Notes under the pieces: model-generated
Databases searched by the model: none
The model's input: the letters and a program-made list of their open reading frames with translations, nothing else
Told to the model about the DNA's origin: nothing
Shown: positions 26,458 through 34,730 of the stretch, in pieces
Numbering within the stretch: the first letter of the stretch is position 1
Layout: every line of letters starts with the position of its first letter
Source of the DNA: CAVXTT01 sp963764685
GTDB lineage: Bacteria; Bacteroidota; Ignavibacteria; Ignavibacteriales; Ignavibacteriaceae
Direction of reading: 5' to 3'
Assembly: GCA_963764685.1 (NCBI GenBank)
Contig: CAVXTT010000003.1
Span: 62,001-126,000, forward strand
DNA: 64,000 nucleotides
Program-made: the position numbers and the translations under genes

Positions 26458-26580
26458 GCAGATCCCTCCTCTCTGAATTATGCATTAGAACAGAAGTACC
26501 CCAACCCATTCAATCCATTAACGTTAACTTCTTTTAATGAACAAATATTTTTGGTAGGAGAATATGAAGTTGTTAAATAA
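26458..26580 (+). pseudogene. Relic of a T9SS C-terminal sorting domain
   Basis: One frame reads ADPSSLNYALEQKYPNPFNP, then LTLTSFNEQIFLVGEYEVVK and a stop. LEQKYPNPFNPLT is the start of a T9SS sorting domain (compare LEQNYPNPFNPST elsewhere in the window), but there is no upstream coding region and the rest of the domain is degraded. It is the scar of a lost T9SS cargo gene. Confidence 0.75.
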
Positions 26581-26637
26581 ATTGGCATATGACAAAAATA
26601 TTTTAGAAACAATAATTCCACCATTATGGGGATAAAA

Positions 26638-27291
26638 ATGAAAATATCAATTATTTTACTCATGTTTTTTTTATCGCCACTTTTGTTTGGACAACCTATT
26701 GAAGACAAAACCATGTTTTCGAAGTATTATTTTAGTGCATTGGGGGGATTAAATTTTAATACCTTGCCGACTGCAGGTTCAGCCATAATCATCGAAGTTA
26801 AATCTAATGTAACTTCCAATCTGAATGCAATAATTTCTGTTGGTTATTCTGATCTCTATGATGATAAATCTTATGAATCAAAATATTATAGATATGGTGA
26901 TTTTGATTCAGTATACCACACCAATTTATTAGCCGTTGAAAGAGTCAGATACAGAATGATCCCATTTCATATTGGCGCTGAATATGTTTTTTTACGGAGT
27001 AATTTTACTCCGTTCGGAGTGATAAAAGCCGGTTACAATTTATCAGCTTCTGAGGCAGAAGGAATAAATTACGATGGAATTGCAGGAACGTTTAATACAA
27101 TTGATGAGATTCCTGAAGAATACAGAAAACCGGAGTCTGATATTGATGATGGTTCATCATTCACTCTGGGGATCGGGTTTGGCATCAAATATAGATTTAC
27201 TGAGCGGATGGATTTAAATATTAGATACATCTACAACTACAATAAAGCAATCATAAATAATAATCAAATTTTATTAGGGTTTACATTTTAA
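26638..27291 (+). CDS. Outer-membrane beta-barrel protein, paralogue 1
   Basis: 217 residues from the ATG at 26638, preceded by GGGGATAAA, an element also found before the paralogue at 27349. The signal peptide is MKISIILLMFFLSPLLFG. The mature part alternates short beta strands (YYFSALGGLNFN, IPFHIGAEYVF, FGVIKAGYNL, SFTLGIGFGIKYRF, MDLNIRYIYNYNK, ILLGFTF) with a terminal Phe, typical of small 8-stranded barrels. It shares the motif LEEIPAEF/IDEIPEEY and the C-terminal NLDIRYVF/DLNIRYIY with the protein at 29042. Confidence 0.8.
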   Translation: MKISIILLMFFLSPLLFGQPIEDKTMFSKYYFSALGGLNFNTLPTAGSAIIIEVKSNVTSNLNAIISVGYSDLYDDKSYESKYYRYGDFDSVYHTNLLAVERVRYRMIPFHIGAEYVFLRSNFTPFGVIKAGYNLSASEAEGINYDGIAGTFNTIDEIPEEYRKPESDIDDGSSFTLGIGFGIKYRFTERMDLNIRYIYNYNKAIINNNQILLGFTF

Positions 27292-27348
27292 TATTATAAT
27301 TTGGTGCTTGTAAACAAAAAATAATAGAATGGGGATAAAGGGAAAATA

Positions 27349-27663
27349 ATGAAAAAAATATTATTCATCCTGTTACTTATTTCAATTAACGTCTTAAAAG
27401 CACAGGAGAACAAACCTTTCTCCAACTTTGATATCGGTTTTTACGGGGGGATAAATTTTCATACTGCGGGGCACCTTAGAGGAGATTTTCTTATAGAACT
27501 TAAAACAAATCTAATGCCTTCACTTCAACTGAAAGCATCTGCCGGTTATTTTAAGTCAACCGAACCAATCACAGATACTGTAAGAACATACTCCCCAAAT
27601 CCTCTTCCTGACTCTATCCCAATATATGCTGCAGGCAAATATAATTATGAAAGTAAAGATTGA
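27349..27663 (+). pseudogene. Outer-membrane protein paralogue 2, truncated after 104 residues
   Basis: The first ~67 residues are identical to the gene at 29042, including signal peptide MKKILFILLLISINVLKAQ; the DNA is nearly identical over more than 200 bp. Identity then falls and the frame stops after YNYESKD, exactly where the full-length copy continues YDIFPLGLGLQ. The lost C-terminal half means it cannot form the same barrel. It is separated from the intact copy by a T9SS protein gene. Confidence 0.85.
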
Positions 27664-27723
27664 CTTACTTGCTTAATATTTACAATTTTGAATAGACGAT
27701 TCTTCATTTATAAGGCGGGTGTA

Positions 27724-28986
27724 ATGAAGCAGTTTTTTCTATTGGGCATAATTTTTATTTACTCACACATATCCTTTTCTCAAAACAGAATTCTCTTTCC
27801 TGAAGAAAAATTACCTGGGATAAATTATTTTGATAGAAGCTCTCGTACGGGAAATGATTTACCTTTCATCAAAACCGATTCTATAATTGGGGTGAAAATA
27901 AATCAGAGTAAAAATAAAGTGATTTTTGAATATAACAATAACGGGAAGATCTCCGAATATATAGAATATTTATACGATTATTTATCACAGAGTTGGGATC
28001 CTGCTAACCGACATTGTTTTTTCTATAATGACGTTGGAGACAAAATCGAAGAACTTGAGCTTTATTGGCCCGCTGACTCTTCTTCCAGAATTAGGTACTT
28101 TTATGAAGCTGGGAGAGTATCTTCATCTACTTTTGAAGTATACGGAAATGGTTGGTCAAATTGGTATCTATACAGTTATGTATATACAGAGCAAGGTTAC
28201 ATAAAAGAATGGATTATCCAAGAGTGGGTAAATGATCAGTGGCAAAACTCAGACCGAGCGACATTTTTTTATTCGTATTCTGAATTAAGAGATTCCATTT
28301 TATTTGAAAGGTGGGACAATAATCAGTGGATGGACGATAGAAAAACTCTATTTTTCTACAGCAGTAATAATATTGATGTTGATTCAATATATTATAAAAG
28401 CTGGGACGGTGCTTCCTGGAATAATTTGCAAAAAGAATATATTGTGAATGATAATAACCATAACCAGATTGAGGTCACTGATCAAGTCTGGGACGGAAAT
28501 TCTTTTATAAATTATGAAAAGCGTTTTTATTCCTATAATGAAGCGGGATATGTCCTAACCGGTAACGCCCTTGTTTGGGATAATGGAAGCTGGGTGCAGG
28601 GGGATGGAGGTTTTAAATTAACTTCTCCTCCTGATAGCCTTGTCCAACTTTGGATAGCGAATTATGTCTATGGATATTACACAGATGTTACAGCCGTTGG
28701 AGATAATAATCATTTGAATGAATTGGGCTATAGTTTATCTGAAAACTATCCTAATCCTTTTAATCCCTCTACAACAATTGAGTATAGTCTACCTGAATAT
28801 TCATCAGTAGCGATTAAAATATTTGACATTCTTGGCAAGGAAATAGAAATACTTGTAAGTGAAGAAAAATCTAAAGGTAACTATAAATTTATATGGAATG
28901 CCAAAGGTTTACCCAGCGGGGTTTATTTCTGCAGGATGCAGTCAGGGGGGTATGTTCAGACCAGGAAGATGATATTGATGAAATAA
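27724..28986 (+). CDS. Secreted T9SS cargo protein with W-rich repeats
   Basis: 420 residues from the ATG at 27724 (MKQFFLLGIIFIYSHISFSQ, signal peptide); an upstream TTG at 27688 would add 12 residues before it and is unlikely. The middle contains five or so repeats of ~35 residues with the pattern Trp-Asp-x-x-x-Trp and FFYS/FYSYN (WDNNQWMDDRKTLFFYS, WDGASWNNLQKEY, WDGNSFINYEKRFYSYN), resembling YD/RHS-like extracellular repeats. The C-terminal ~90 residues are a T9SS type A sorting domain (LSENYPNPFNPSTTIEYSLP ... LPSGVYFCRMQSGGYVQTRK). It lies between two near-identical gene copies. Confidence 0.85.
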   Translation: MKQFFLLGIIFIYSHISFSQNRILFPEEKLPGINYFDRSSRTGNDLPFIKTDSIIGVKINQSKNKVIFEYNNNGKISEYIEYLYDYLSQSWDPANRHCFFYNDVGDKIEELELYWPADSSSRIRYFYEAGRVSSSTFEVYGNGWSNWYLYSYVYTEQGYIKEWIIQEWVNDQWQNSDRATFFYSYSELRDSILFERWDNNQWMDDRKTLFFYSSNNIDVDSIYYKSWDGASWNNLQKEYIVNDNNHNQIEVTDQVWDGNSFINYEKRFYSYNEAGYVLTGNALVWDNGSWVQGDGGFKLTSPPDSLVQLWIANYVYGYYTDVTAVGDNNHLNELGYSLSENYPNPFNPSTTIEYSLPEYSSVAIKIFDILGKEIEILVSEEKSKGNYKFIWNAKGLPSGVYFCRMQSGGYVQTRKMILMK

Positions 28987-29041
28987 TCAGCAGATAATTT
29001 TTGTCAATAATTAATATTAAATATTACTAGAAGGATAAATA

Positions 29042-29686
29042 ATGAAAAAAATATTATTCATCCTGTTACTTATTTCAATTAACGTCTTAAAAGCACAGGA
29101 GAACAAACCTTTCTCCAACTTTGATATTGGTTTTTACGGGGGGATAAATTTTCATACTGCGGGGCACCTTAGAGGAGATTTTCTTATAGAACTTAAAACA
29201 AATCTAATGCCTTCACTACAATTGAAAGCATCTGCGGGTTACTTAAAGACAATCGAACCATTCACAGATACTGTAAGAACATACTCTGAAAGCCCTGATT
29301 CTGTCCAAGGATATGCTGCAGTCAAATATAATTATGAAAGTAAAGATTATGATATTTTTCCGCTTGGATTAGGTCTTCAATATAATTTTATCGAGGGTAT
29401 CTTTTCGCCGTATGTTTCGGTAGATGCAGTTTATAACTTTATCAATACATTCCTGGATACTGCGCCGGGAGAAGTCTGGTTTTATAATTCATTAGAAGAG
29501 ATACCTGCTGAGTTTAAACAAGAACAGAGATCTGTAGAGCTGCCGGATAATTCCTTCGGAATGATGTTAGGAGCAGGGACATCATATCAGATTTCTTCAA
29601 AACTGAATCTTGACATCAGATATGTCTTCAAATACGATAGCAAGATTGTCAACACGCATCATTTCATTGTGGGTATTTATTTTTAA
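29042..29686 (+). CDS. Outer-membrane beta-barrel protein, paralogue 3 (intact)
   Basis: 214 residues, signal peptide MKKILFILLLISINVLKAQ, then barrel strands (FDIGFYGGINFH, PSLQLKASAGY, DIFPLGLGLQYNF, SPYVSVDAVYNF, FGMMLGAGTSYQ, LNLDIRYVF) ending IVGIYF with terminal Phe. Homologous over its whole length to the gene at 26638 and near-identical at its 5' end to the truncated copy at 27349. Function unknown; the three together suggest local expansion of a surface or porin-like protein. Confidence 0.8.
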   Translation: MKKILFILLLISINVLKAQENKPFSNFDIGFYGGINFHTAGHLRGDFLIELKTNLMPSLQLKASAGYLKTIEPFTDTVRTYSESPDSVQGYAAVKYNYESKDYDIFPLGLGLQYNFIEGIFSPYVSVDAVYNFINTFLDTAPGEVWFYNSLEEIPAEFKQEQRSVELPDNSFGMMLGAGTSYQISSKLNLDIRYVFKYDSKIVNTHHFIVGIYF

Positions 29687-29695
29687 AGGAGTGAA

Positions 29696-29901
29696 ATGAG
29701 ATTAAATAAATGTCTTTGCCTTTTGCTTCTTGCTTTTTTAGTAACTGATATTTCCCCTCAACCCTTAAAAGGAGGGACAGTAGGTGTTGGACAAGTAGTA
29801 ATGGTTCAGTTGGAGGCATAGTAAGCGATAACAGCATAATGTTTCCTGCTTATGCTCTTGGTTATTCTTTCATTGAGGCAGCATATTTAGGGGCCGAATA
29901 G
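29696..29901 (+). pseudogene. Short exported protein remnant with frameshift
   Basis: ATG at 29696 opens MRLNKCLCLLLLAFLVTDIS, a signal-like peptide, followed by PLKGGTVGVGQ. The frame then stops at 29821, but the next frame continues as SSNGSVGGIVSDNSIMF and GYSFIEAAYLGAE to a stop at 29901. It follows the barrel gene by 9 bp. Too short and damaged to identify. Confidence 0.45.
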
Positions 29902-30209
29902 CATCATCGCTTGAACAAAATACGGCAAATGCAAACTCATCCTGTAGTCCTTCTCTTGCGAAGAGAAGGACTTATTGGAGGCAAGAACAATTTATTTTTC
30001 ATCCTGACCCACAATTACTTAATGTTTGCTAAGATGTAAAATGTTTTGTAGGTAATGTCAATAAGTCTCTCTCTTCTCAAGAGAGAGATTAGAGTGAGTT
30101 TCTTTCGGGAAGAGCACATCATCAAAAAGTAGTGAATATAATTATACTGATCCGGAATTAGCAAAGGAAATTTTTTACCGACTTAAAATGAAGGGCCATA
30201 ATGGAACAT
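29902..30209. other. Gene-free stretch with two strong hairpins
   Basis: AGTCCTTCTCTT-gcg-AAGAGAAGGACT at 29946-29972 and TCTCTCTCTT-ctc-AAGAGAGAGA at 30066-30088. Both have 10-12 bp stems with 3-nt loops and are similar in sequence, as in a dispersed hairpin family. Neither is followed by a T run. No gene seen. Confidence 0.65.
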
Positions 30210-30464
30210 TTACTTATTCAACCCCTGCACGCCAGCACGTATTTTACCCCCTGCATACTGTCCCAGGAAAAAAGCTGATACCATTACAGGATAAGTAATG
30301 AATTCAAACCCTAATCCGGAATATATTCTGATCAGAATTATAAGAGGAACGGGAAGATGTACGGAGAGAAACCATTGGAGAGAAAATTTCTTAACACCTC
30401 CGCGCCAATAGCCGAAGGGAAGATTAATAATCAGGACAATGAGAGCAATTAAAATTAATTTCAT
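30210..30464 (-). CDS. Small integral membrane protein
   Basis: 84 residues with three hydrophobic helices (MKLILIALIVLIINLPFG, WFLSVHLPVPLIILIRIY, FITYPVMVSAFFLGQYAGG) and a short charged tail. It starts 13 bp after the methyltransferase stop, so the two are probably cotranscribed. No family recognised; coding status supported by good membrane topology and placement. Confidence 0.65.
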   Translation of the reverse strand: MKLILIALIVLIINLPFGYWRGGVKKFSLQWFLSVHLPVPLIILIRIYSGLGFEFITYPVMVSAFFLGQYAGGKIRAGVQGLNK

Positions 30465-30477
30465 TAAGGAGTGATTC

Positions 30478-31560
30478 TTACTTCCTGAAGAGGAAAAGAT
30501 ACTCGTGCTTAAAAATATAGAACCCGCCGATTAAAGCACGGTAGCGCCAGAGCTCGGTGCTGTTCATTTTACCGCGGGTCTCATCAAAGTTCTTAACAAC
30601 TATCGACTTTAGTTTATAATTATGCTTCAATACCTCCTGCATTGCATAAAATCCCAGTGGTATCAATTCCCCTTTTGAATATTTATCCCCGATAACCAGT
30701 GCAAGGTATCTTCCTTTATCGAGCACGTGGTATGTACTCTCAACTGCCTGTCCCAGCCTTTCTATGTATTCCTCAACTGTTGCAGAGTTTGAAAGATCTT
30801 CAGTTTCACCGGTAAATTTTATTATATCCCAGTAGGGCGGATGAAGAATTATCAGCTGTACAGACTTTATTCCCTGCCGGTATAACTCCTCCTTAAAATC
30901 CAGCTTTGTGCTGTCAGAGGTAATAATTTTACACTCGGATTTGTTTACTGGTTTCTCATTCTCAACATTTTTTGAAGCTAAGGCTGCAATATCGGGCGAA
31001 AGCTCTACTCCAATACAATTGCGCCCGAGACGTTTGCATTCAATTAATGTTGTGCCGCTGCCTGCAAACGGATCCAGCACCCATTCGTTTTCTTTTGTAT
31101 ATCTCCTGATGAGCTGATTGGGTATCTGCGGAATAAAATTTCCCCAGTAACCGGCAGTATGAACTCCCGAACGGTCACGTTTATGCAGGATCCATAAGCT
31201 GTCGGTAATTATATCCTCATATTCCTTCCAGCGGTTAAGATTAAGACTGTTGATCTTGCCTGTCTTAACTTCGGTCAGACTCTTTATTAATCGTTTGAGA
31301 TAATATGCGGCTCTTTCAATGGTGCGGGTATCGAGGATCTGCTCAATTTCATTTAAGATATACTTAAAATCTTTTTTAACGGCATTGAGATCAAGCGCGA
31401 AGGGGAGAACCCCGCTTTCCTCTGCAACTACATCATAAATATGTCCCTGCAGCTGCTGAAGTTCTTTTTTCAGATCAGCAAGGTTGGTTTCCTTTAATAA
31501 TGATTTCAGTGTTTCTGCAAGTGACCGCTCTGTCATCAGCTTTCTTTTAATTACGCACAA
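30478..31560 (-). CDS. Orphan site-specific DNA methyltransferase (amino-methyltransferase type)
   Basis: 360 residues (a start at the internal MTERSLAETL, 31536, is equally possible). The SAM-binding motif I is VLDPFAGSGTTLIE near residue 175, followed by GVELSPDIAALASKN. The catalytic motif IV reads LHPPYWD near 245: the amino-MTase consensus (D/N/S)PPY is here HPPY. Motif order places it with beta-type N6-adenine or N4-cytosine MTases. The N-terminal 120 residues are helical and charged and may bind DNA. No restriction endonuclease gene is adjacent. Likely a solitary methylase with regulatory or protective role; target unknown. Confidence 0.82.
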   Translation of the reverse strand: MCVIKRKLMTERSLAETLKSLLKETNLADLKKELQQLQGHIYDVVAEESGVLPFALDLNAVKKDFKYILNEIEQILDTRTIERAAYYLKRLIKSLTEVKTGKINSLNLNRWKEYEDIITDSLWILHKRDRSGVHTAGYWGNFIPQIPNQLIRRYTKENEWVLDPFAGSGTTLIECKRLGRNCIGVELSPDIAALASKNVENEKPVNKSECKIITSDSTKLDFKEELYRQGIKSVQLIILHPPYWDIIKFTGETEDLSNSATVEEYIERLGQAVESTYHVLDKGRYLALVIGDKYSKGELIPLGFYAMQEVLKHNYKLKSIVVKNFDETRGKMNSTELWRYRALIGGFYIFKHEYLFLFRK

Positions 31561-31562
31561 AT

Positions 31563-31590
31563 AAAAAAAGGGGGATATAATCCCCCCTTA
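31563..31590 (-). terminator. Intrinsic terminator of the lipoprotein gene at 31609
   Basis: On the minus strand AAGGGGGGATTATATCCCCC followed by seven T, about 18 bp past the stop codon. Confidence 0.85.
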
Positions 31591-31608
31591 TACTGCAAAA
31601 ATAGTTAA

Positions 31609-32028
31609 TTATTCTTTAACTGTAACCTGACCCTGGGCCAGCAGCTGATTGTTAGCGTTTATAACCGTAACCTGGTAACTTCCTTCCCCCAGATTAGCAA
31701 TAGAAGTAGTGACCTTTTTAATGCATACGCAATCCGCATTACTGGATGCATTCCTGATTTTCAATTTAATCTGGTCATCAGTCCTCTCCATATCAAATGC
31801 AACATTTGAATTGCATTCCGTCCTTACATCCATTGTTGCATAGACCGCACTTCCCTGCTGAAACACATTAAGATTCTCAACACTCTCACCTGTAAAAACA
31901 TTTTTATCAGTTACATCCGATTTATCACGGCAGGGTTCCTGGCTTACGGTACCCAGCTGGGCATCCTTGGAACCGGCACACGCAAAAATCAGAACTGAAC
32001 TTAAGATCAATATGAAAAGATTTCTCAT
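31609..32028 (-). CDS. Cysteine-containing lipoprotein of unknown function
   Basis: 139 residues. Signal peptide with lipobox LIFAC (residues ~13-17), so anchored in a membrane. The mature part has four further cysteines (EPCRDK, TECNSN, DCVCIKK) that could form disulfides or bind metal, and a C-terminal beta region (GSYQVTVINANNQLLAQGQV) resembling an Ig-like or carbohydrate-binding sandwich. It has its own terminator. No family recognised. Confidence 0.75.
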   Translation of the reverse strand: MRNLFILILSSVLIFACAGSKDAQLGTVSQEPCRDKSDVTDKNVFTGESVENLNVFQQGSAVYATMDVRTECNSNVAFDMERTDDQIKLKIRNASSNADCVCIKKVTTSIANLGEGSYQVTVINANNQLLAQGQVTVKE

Positions 32029-32086
32029 TATGGCTCCTTATTGTTTATGGATTGATACGATAAAATAGAAACTAATTAACCTTATA

Positions 32087-33214
32087 TCAATTAGTAACAC
32101 CACATTCGTTGATTACCCGGTCATAGAATTGTAGTGTTTTATCCGTAATAACATCTATATTGAAGAAATCCTGTGCCCTTTTTCTTGAGGCTGCGCCGAA
32201 GTGTTCCCTGTCGCCTGGTGATTGTATCAGCCTTTCCAGTTTAAGCTGCAGATCCCCGGCATCTTTTACCTTGAATAAATATGAAGTGACTCCATCAATT
32301 GCAATATCCAGTACTCCATCCGAATTAGAGCACACAGAGGGAAGGCCGATTCCCATCGCTTCAACAAGAGCAATTCCAAATGCCTCTGCGTGGGACGGAA
32401 AAGCGAAAATATCCATTCCGTTAAGGACTGTTTCGGTATCACTCCGGTACCCGGTAAAAATTAAATTCTTTAAGCCTTCTTTCTCAGCAAGATCTTTTAT
32501 TTTCTTCTCATACTCCATCTCCCCCCTGCTGGCTTCACCTACAATAATATATTTAAGGCTGGCATACTTTTGATTCAATCCTGCTGCTGCGGCAATGAAT
32601 TCCTCGTGTCCTTTTCCGGGACTGAACCTTGCAATCATTCCAATTAATAATTCGTTCTCTCCAGCATTAAATTCATTCCTTGCTTTTTCTCTTTTAACGG
32701 GGTCGGGTGAAAATCTTACTGTATCTATGCCGTTAGGAATGATATGAACTTTATCTTCCTGGATCGGGCAGGTTTTTAACAGATTATCTTTTATAACGGT
32801 GCTGATAGCTACAGCGGCATTCAGCCTGCCGTATATCCACCGGTGCATCCTGTCCTTTTTATCAATAAAAGAACCAAGATGCTTTGTCATTATTAAAGGA
32901 GTTTTATTCTTGCTTAAATCGAGTGCAGGAACGATCTGCCACAGGTCTTTGGAATAGTGGGAATGGATAAGATCAAAACGTCCCCGCCTGATGATAGAAA
33001 TGATCTTATATATACCCGAAGGTTTTAAGTACCCTGCAGACTTCAGAGTATTTATGATAAGTCCAAGACTGTTTGCTTCAATATGAAGTCTTGAACCCTC
33101 AAGACAAAGAAGCTCAACATTTACTTTGTTTTTCAGAAGCTGTTTCAGAGATGTAAGGGTATACATTTCCATCCCTCCCCAGCTTTTCGAAAGACAGCTT
33201 ACAAGTATTTTCAT
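32087..33214 (-). CDS. Family 4 glycosyltransferase
   Basis: 375 residues with the GT-B architecture. The N-terminal domain holds KSWGGMEMYTL. The C-terminal domain has IARFSPGKGHEEFI, the sugar-nucleotide phosphate-binding region, and the retaining GT4 signature HAEAFGIALVEAMGIGLPSV with the E-x7-E pair. Probably adds a sugar to a cell-surface polysaccharide or lipid. Its start lies 1 bp after the stop of the SpoIID-like gene, so it is the second gene of a tight operon. Confidence 0.93.
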   Translation of the reverse strand: MKILVSCLSKSWGGMEMYTLTSLKQLLKNKVNVELLCLEGSRLHIEANSLGLIINTLKSAGYLKPSGIYKIISIIRRGRFDLIHSHYSKDLWQIVPALDLSKNKTPLIMTKHLGSFIDKKDRMHRWIYGRLNAAVAISTVIKDNLLKTCPIQEDKVHIIPNGIDTVRFSPDPVKREKARNEFNAGENELLIGMIARFSPGKGHEEFIAAAAGLNQKYASLKYIIVGEASRGEMEYEKKIKDLAEKEGLKNLIFTGYRSDTETVLNGMDIFAFPSHAEAFGIALVEAMGIGLPSVCSNSDGVLDIAIDGVTSYLFKVKDAGDLQLKLERLIQSPGDREHFGAASRKRAQDFFNIDVITDKTLQFYDRVINECGVTN

Positions 33215-33215
33215 C

Positions 33216-34565
33216 TTAATAAATTTTCAGCAGGCTGGCGCCTGAAAAATAATGCAGCAGTATCTCATCAAACTGGTATCCCTTTAATGCCATTACTGCA
33301 GCGCCTATCTGGCAAAGTCCTACACCGTGACCCCATCCGGCACCCCGGATAATAAATCCCGAAGGAATACCGTTTACAATTTCTTTCTTTTCAACAATGA
33401 ATGCAGAGCTGTAGAGATGAGTTTTTGAAAGAAGGCGTCTTATTTCCAGTTCCTTCCCGACAGTTAAAGAATTTTTTGTTCCTTTAATTCCGATCTTAAT
33501 AAGCCGTGATGAAAATCCTCTCTCCAGCGGAACGATATCGAGTATCTCACCAAAATCAATTCCGCTCTTCTCTTTTAATATCCCGGAAATTTCAGCTTGT
33601 GAATATTCAACTTCCCACCGGTAGAAATTTATTGTTTCCTGGTCATAATCATTAAGTATCTGGCTTAATACTTTTTTCTCCCTGGTATTGCAGTATGCGG
33701 GAGGTGATCCTGTTATCCATTTGCGGGCATTCTCTTCTTTAGAAAAATCCAGCCGGTACCCATCGGGTTCAAATTTATTATCTATTACCGAAGACAGATA
33801 AGGCTGCGGTATATGCTCCCAGGTATTTTCAAATGATTCGGTAATGCCGCCGCAGGCTTTAGAATAGCGGGTGTCGCATATCGAATTTCCCGAGGTAAGA
33901 ACTATCCCGTAAGTCTGGTTTACTGCAATATGTGCTGTCTCCGAAACAATTTTTGTTATCCCCTGGTAACGCTGGCAGTGATCATCCGAACAGACATTAA
34001 ATAATGTATGATCTTCCCGGTTATACCACTTCATCACTTCGTTAGGGTTTTTAGACTGCTGACTTTTCTCTTTTTTATCTTTCTTCTTTCCGGCTTTTTG
34101 CATTTGCGAAAGGACCCAGCTTCTCGATACAACTGCATGAGACTTAAGAAACTGTAATGAACTTCTTGCGTTCATTTCGGAAGAGATAACGCTTGTAAGG
34201 TATTTTTCAAGAGGAAGGGTATTAATGATCTGGATCTTATCTTCAACTTTTAAAAGTGTAAGAGCACCGATAAACCGCTGCTTCTCTTTTCTCTCCCAAT
34301 GAAACTTTGACCCGATAATAACATCCCTTATAAGGAAAGATTCTGTTCCTAAATCTCTTGGTTCGAAGGTTATGGATTCACCGAATTCGAATTTCTCCTG
34401 CCCTTTTTTGCAGATTATTTTATTGCCTGATAACTCTGCAACGAATCTGCCGCTCAGAAAATTCTCCGTGCCGGCGGCTTTATAGTCGCCATACAATTCA
34501 AAAGTGATCTGTCTGCCAAGCATAATGCCGACCTTTATGGCTGGCTCTTTATCGATCTGGATCAT
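33216..34565 (-). CDS. SpoIID/LytB domain protein (peptidoglycan amidase-enhancer type)
   Basis: 449 residues. The SpoIID core runs from LPLEKYLTSVISSEMNARSS (the catalytic Glu of the lytic-transglycosylase fold) to the C-terminal signature GAGWGHGVGLCQIGAAVMAL. A conserved YSKACGGITESFENTW block lies between. SpoIID of spore formers cleaves glycan strands; homologues occur widely in non-sporulating bacteria, where the role is unclear. No signal peptide is evident, so secretion route is uncertain. Cotranscribed with a GT4 glycosyltransferase, suggesting envelope remodelling. Confidence 0.9.
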   Translation of the reverse strand: MIQIDKEPAIKVGIMLGRQITFELYGDYKAAGTENFLSGRFVAELSGNKIICKKGQEKFEFGESITFEPRDLGTESFLIRDVIIGSKFHWERKEKQRFIGALTLLKVEDKIQIINTLPLEKYLTSVISSEMNARSSLQFLKSHAVVSRSWVLSQMQKAGKKKDKKEKSQQSKNPNEVMKWYNREDHTLFNVCSDDHCQRYQGITKIVSETAHIAVNQTYGIVLTSGNSICDTRYSKACGGITESFENTWEHIPQPYLSSVIDNKFEPDGYRLDFSKEENARKWITGSPPAYCNTREKKVLSQILNDYDQETINFYRWEVEYSQAEISGILKEKSGIDFGEILDIVPLERGFSSRLIKIGIKGTKNSLTVGKELEIRRLLSKTHLYSSAFIVEKKEIVNGIPSGFIIRGAGWGHGVGLCQIGAAVMALKGYQFDEILLHYFSGASLLKIY

Positions 34566-34686
34566 TTACCAAAAATTTCTATTAATTAAATATAAGAATT
34601 ATGTCTTTTACTTTCTTCTATGATAACTCTCCCACATGCCCCCAATGTTAGCTTGAATATTGTTGTATTAAAATTAAAAAAACTTC

Positions 34687-34694
34687 TATATTTC
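34687..34694 (+). promoter_or_regulatory. Candidate arginase promoter -7 element
   Basis: TATATTTC, one mismatch to TAnnTTTG, 36 bp before the start codon at 34731. Confidence 0.3.
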
Positions 34695-34730
34695 ATAATG
34701 TTTTCTAATTTTTAGATCAAATTACAACTT

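Noticed and set aside
33216..34565. SpoIID domain as evidence of sporulation
   Set aside because: SpoIID/LytB proteins are common in non-sporulating Gram-negative bacteria and no other sporulation gene is present.
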